Part shown: positions 61,901 to 64,000 of the stretch, in pieces
Numbering within the stretch: position 1 is the first letter of the stretch
Layout of the letters: every line of letters starts with the position of its first letter
Source: Panonychus citri
Lineage: Eukaryota; Arthropoda; Arachnida; Trombidiformes; Tetranychidae
Assembly (NCBI RefSeq): GCF_014898815.1
Contig: NW_026515506.1
Location: 186,001-250,000 of the forward strand
Direction of reading: 5' to 3'
DNA: 64,000 nt
Position numbers and translations under genes: made by a program
Notes under the pieces: model-generated
Database searches by the model: none
The model's input: only the letters and a program-made list of their open reading frames with translations
Told to the model about the DNA's origin: nothing

Positions 61901-62862
61901 AGTTAATCATTTAAATTAGTTAATAGATTTTTCTAATGAAAATTAGTCATTAAATTGTACAGGATAATCTTAATTGTTTGTTTTGCGTTTTTCGTATTTT
62001 CCCGATTATTACATTTAATTTAATATACGATTAGTTAATTTAGACAACATTAAACATACACACTATTAACTAATAACAATTAAACATTAGTGTTTATGTG
62101 TGTTGATTGATTTTGATTTGGTTGCTAATTGTTATTAATAATCAATCAACTGCTTATTTCGCGGACTGATTGACATTTTTTTTTCCAAAATTTTCAATCA
62201 ATTCTAATTGTTAATCAATTGAATGTATTGGTCTCAGTTTGATTGTTAACTTTTAAAGAGATTGATTTTTTTTCTGTCTTCTTTACAATTTGATTCACAA
62301 TCAAATTAAATTGACACTTATCAATAGATGATGTTGTTAATTTGATTATTTTGTTTTCTCTGTCCAAAGAAAAATAAATTGTTAATCATTTATATCTAAC
62401 TTTAAATGGATAATCAATAAATCACCAAGTAGATCAATTGATTTTCTCAATTGTTTATATTGATAGAGAGTAAAATATAATCTCAATTTAATTGTTCAAT
62501 TGGATGTTAATTATTACAATTTAATTGAAACACTTTACAGAATATTAAACTAAATGACCAACATCAATTTAATTGTTTAAATTAAATCTCTCAAATCAAT
62601 AATTAACTTTGAATCGAAAAGACGAAAAAAATCAATCTAATAACAGAAAACAACTAAACCATGATAACAATCAATCGAGTATGTTGATTGTTAATTTCTT
62701 GTTAATTGTTGATTAATATTTGTTGTAAAAAACAATCTAATCTTTACACACAACTAACCGAATCAAATTTAGAGTAACAGTTAATTTAATTACGATACCT
62801 CTGAATCCATTTCCTCGGGTCTTCTTGCGCTCTTGATCATACATAATAACAACTTCCACAAC
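58983..62862 (-). CDS. Hrb27C: Hrb27C/Hrp48 (DAZAP1-type) RNA-binding protein, 3' part only
   Basis: Six minus-strand exons join in frame: 62862-62799, 61517-61435, 60603-59895, 59809-59543, 59333-59280 and 59203-58983 (1,398 nt, 465 residues); upstream exons lie beyond position 64000. The visible part starts within the second RRM: EVVIMYDQERKKTRG, RNP1 RGFGFLSF, then GKKVEVKRAEPRE, typical of Hrp48/DAZAP1. A long disordered tail follows, rich in Ala (poly-Ala ~10), Pro, Gly, His and Tyr, and the C-terminus contains YHPYRR, which I associate with Hrp48 orthologues. In flies Hrp48 controls splicing and localised mRNA translation (oskar, gurken). A few extra residues (GNGF) precede RNP1 at the exon junction. 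RRM1 and the start of RRM2 are not in the window. Confidence 0.85.
60604..61434 (-). other. Intron of the Hrb27C-type gene
   Basis: 0.8-kb intron, A-rich on the plus strand. No nested gene is seen. Confidence 0.6.
61518..62798 (-). other. Intron of the Hrb27C-type gene
   Basis: 1.3-kb AT-rich intron splitting the RNP1 region of the second RRM. Contains a poly-T run near 61780. Nothing else is recognised. Confidence 0.6.
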
Positions 62863-64000
62863 CTGTAATTAAAAGATAATGACAACAATTAAGTTAACTG
62901 TAAATTTTGATTTTCTTTATTTTCTCTAGATGATCAATAAACCAAATGGGAATCAGTCTAATCATTGATGGCGAAGAAGATGAAGATAAATGAACATCAA
63001 GCAAAGACGAAAGAAGCTGTGATATTGCAAGAGAGATGAAGAAAAAAACATTAAACGGAAAAGGAAAAGATGAGGAGATGATGATGATCTTGTCCTTTTA
63101 TCTTCATCTCCCTCTCTCTCTCTCTCCCTCACCCAACCCATTGAATCTTTGAAGCATTAAATTTGATTAACAATTGATGTAAAAGTAATGAATATAACCC
63201 AACATCTTATGTCACTTGATGATACAATTCAATTTAAATTTCATTTTAACAATAATCATCATCATTACTGTTAACCATTAACTTGATTGTCACTGTTAAA
63301 CAAATTGTTGTTTTCTAATGTAATTTTTCTCTCTCTCTCTCTCTCTCTCCTCCTATTCCTTAAAAGCATTGAATTTATTGCTGATCATCATCATGATCAT
63401 CATCATGTTTTATATGATTGATTAAATGAATTGTAAATGTCACTTAAAGGCAAGACTCTTATGCTCCAATTGTTAATCAATGTTAACATGAATTGATTAC
63501 TTAATGAAAGAGATTGACTTTTTATTTTAATCACTCAATTAACTGGATTAAATTTTTTCTCAATTCATTAACAAGTTTGGTTAACAACTTAATCTTGATT
63601 AACTGAAGGAAAAATCCAAACTTGATCATTTTCTGATCTACAAGCAAATCTAATCGTTTACACTTAGATATTGAATTTACTCTGGAGATGAAGCTTTTAA
63701 ATGATATCAATCACTGTTTAAATATTATCTCTCTCTCGAGTGACCGGAAGTAAGGTAGTCCTGGTCACTTTGATGATAATTTCCTGGTCATCATGATATA
63801 ATAATCAGTAAATATATTTATACACATTTAATGATAATGGTCATGGTTATCAAATTACCTTTTAAGTTATTGTCAACAGTTTGATGATGACAAACAATCA
63901 ACTCATTGAGGATGAAAATTGATTCAATTGTCAATGTAAATTATTAGGTTACTAATTGTTAAACAAAACAAAGTTGAACAATCAACTATTGAATAGTTTT
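62863..64000 (-). other. Intron of the Hrb27C-type gene, open at the window edge
   Basis: No exon encoding the RNP2 half of RRM2 (expected KIFVGGL-like) could be found here, so the preceding exon must lie past the window end. Includes a (CT)n microsatellite at 63328-63350. Confidence 0.55.
63328..63350. repeat. (CT)n microsatellite
   Basis: Uninterrupted CT tract of about 11 units in the intron of the RNA-binding-protein gene. Confidence 0.85.

Noticed and set aside
1..64000. CRISPR arrays, tRNA or rRNA genes, autonomous transposons
   Set aside because: No spaced direct-repeat arrays, no A/B box pairs with acceptor stems, and no transposase, reverse transcriptase or integrase reading frames were seen. 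Tandem repeats are simple-sequence only.

Overview
This window is eukaryotic nuclear DNA, very AT-rich between genes. It has GT-AG spliceosomal introns, long gene-poor stretches, abundant GA/CT and ATG/CAT microsatellites, and no operons. The gene set (gustatory-receptor-like 7TM protein, GH18 chitinase with a chitin-binding module, a mucin-like protein with what look like DUF4758-type repeats, an Hrb27C/Hrp48-type RNA-binding protein) points to an arthropod. A mite or other chelicerate is my guess, but the sequence alone does not settle it.

Layout. 1-14,720: no gene I can support, only AT-rich DNA and simple repeats. 14,721-26,877 (+): a ten-exon gene for a ~2,600-residue single-pass surface protein (signal peptide, Pro/Ser/Thr-rich stalk with repeated T/Y-rich motifs, EGF, SEA, two EGFs, TM, cytoplasmic tail). 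28,734-30,758 (+): ERI1-type 3'-5' exoribonuclease, four exons. 31,708-34,432 (+): two tandem single-exon GT10 fucosyltransferase-like genes, the second with key motifs degraded. 35,316-43,381 (-): an SLC7/LAT light-chain amino-acid transporter in seven exons with a 3.6-kb intron. 43,382-46,312: non-coding, GA-rich. 46,313-48,403 (+): APC/C subunit 5.

48,700-53,922 is a compact housekeeping cluster. Two nearly identical RpL13 genes in inverted orientation (the left one frameshifted by one base) flank TRAPPC2 (-) and a four-exon coiled-coil gene (+) that may be a HAUS1-like augmin subunit. A small four-exon tail-anchored protein follows. 54,018-55,556 (-): chitinase with an N-terminal CBM14. 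56,295-57,908 (-): gustatory-receptor-like protein. 58,983-62,862 (-): the 3' six coding exons of an Hrb27C/DAZAP1-type RNA-binding protein whose 5' end lies beyond the window.

The most interesting signals are the RpL13 inverted pair, with matching promoter architecture and a single A-run deletion; paired DRE-like and E2F-like words upstream of the two putative mitotic genes; the apparent decay of the second fucosyltransferase; and saturation of non-coding DNA with CAATTA/TAATTG words. All exon joins were made by eye from reading frame and splice consensus; no transcript evidence was available.
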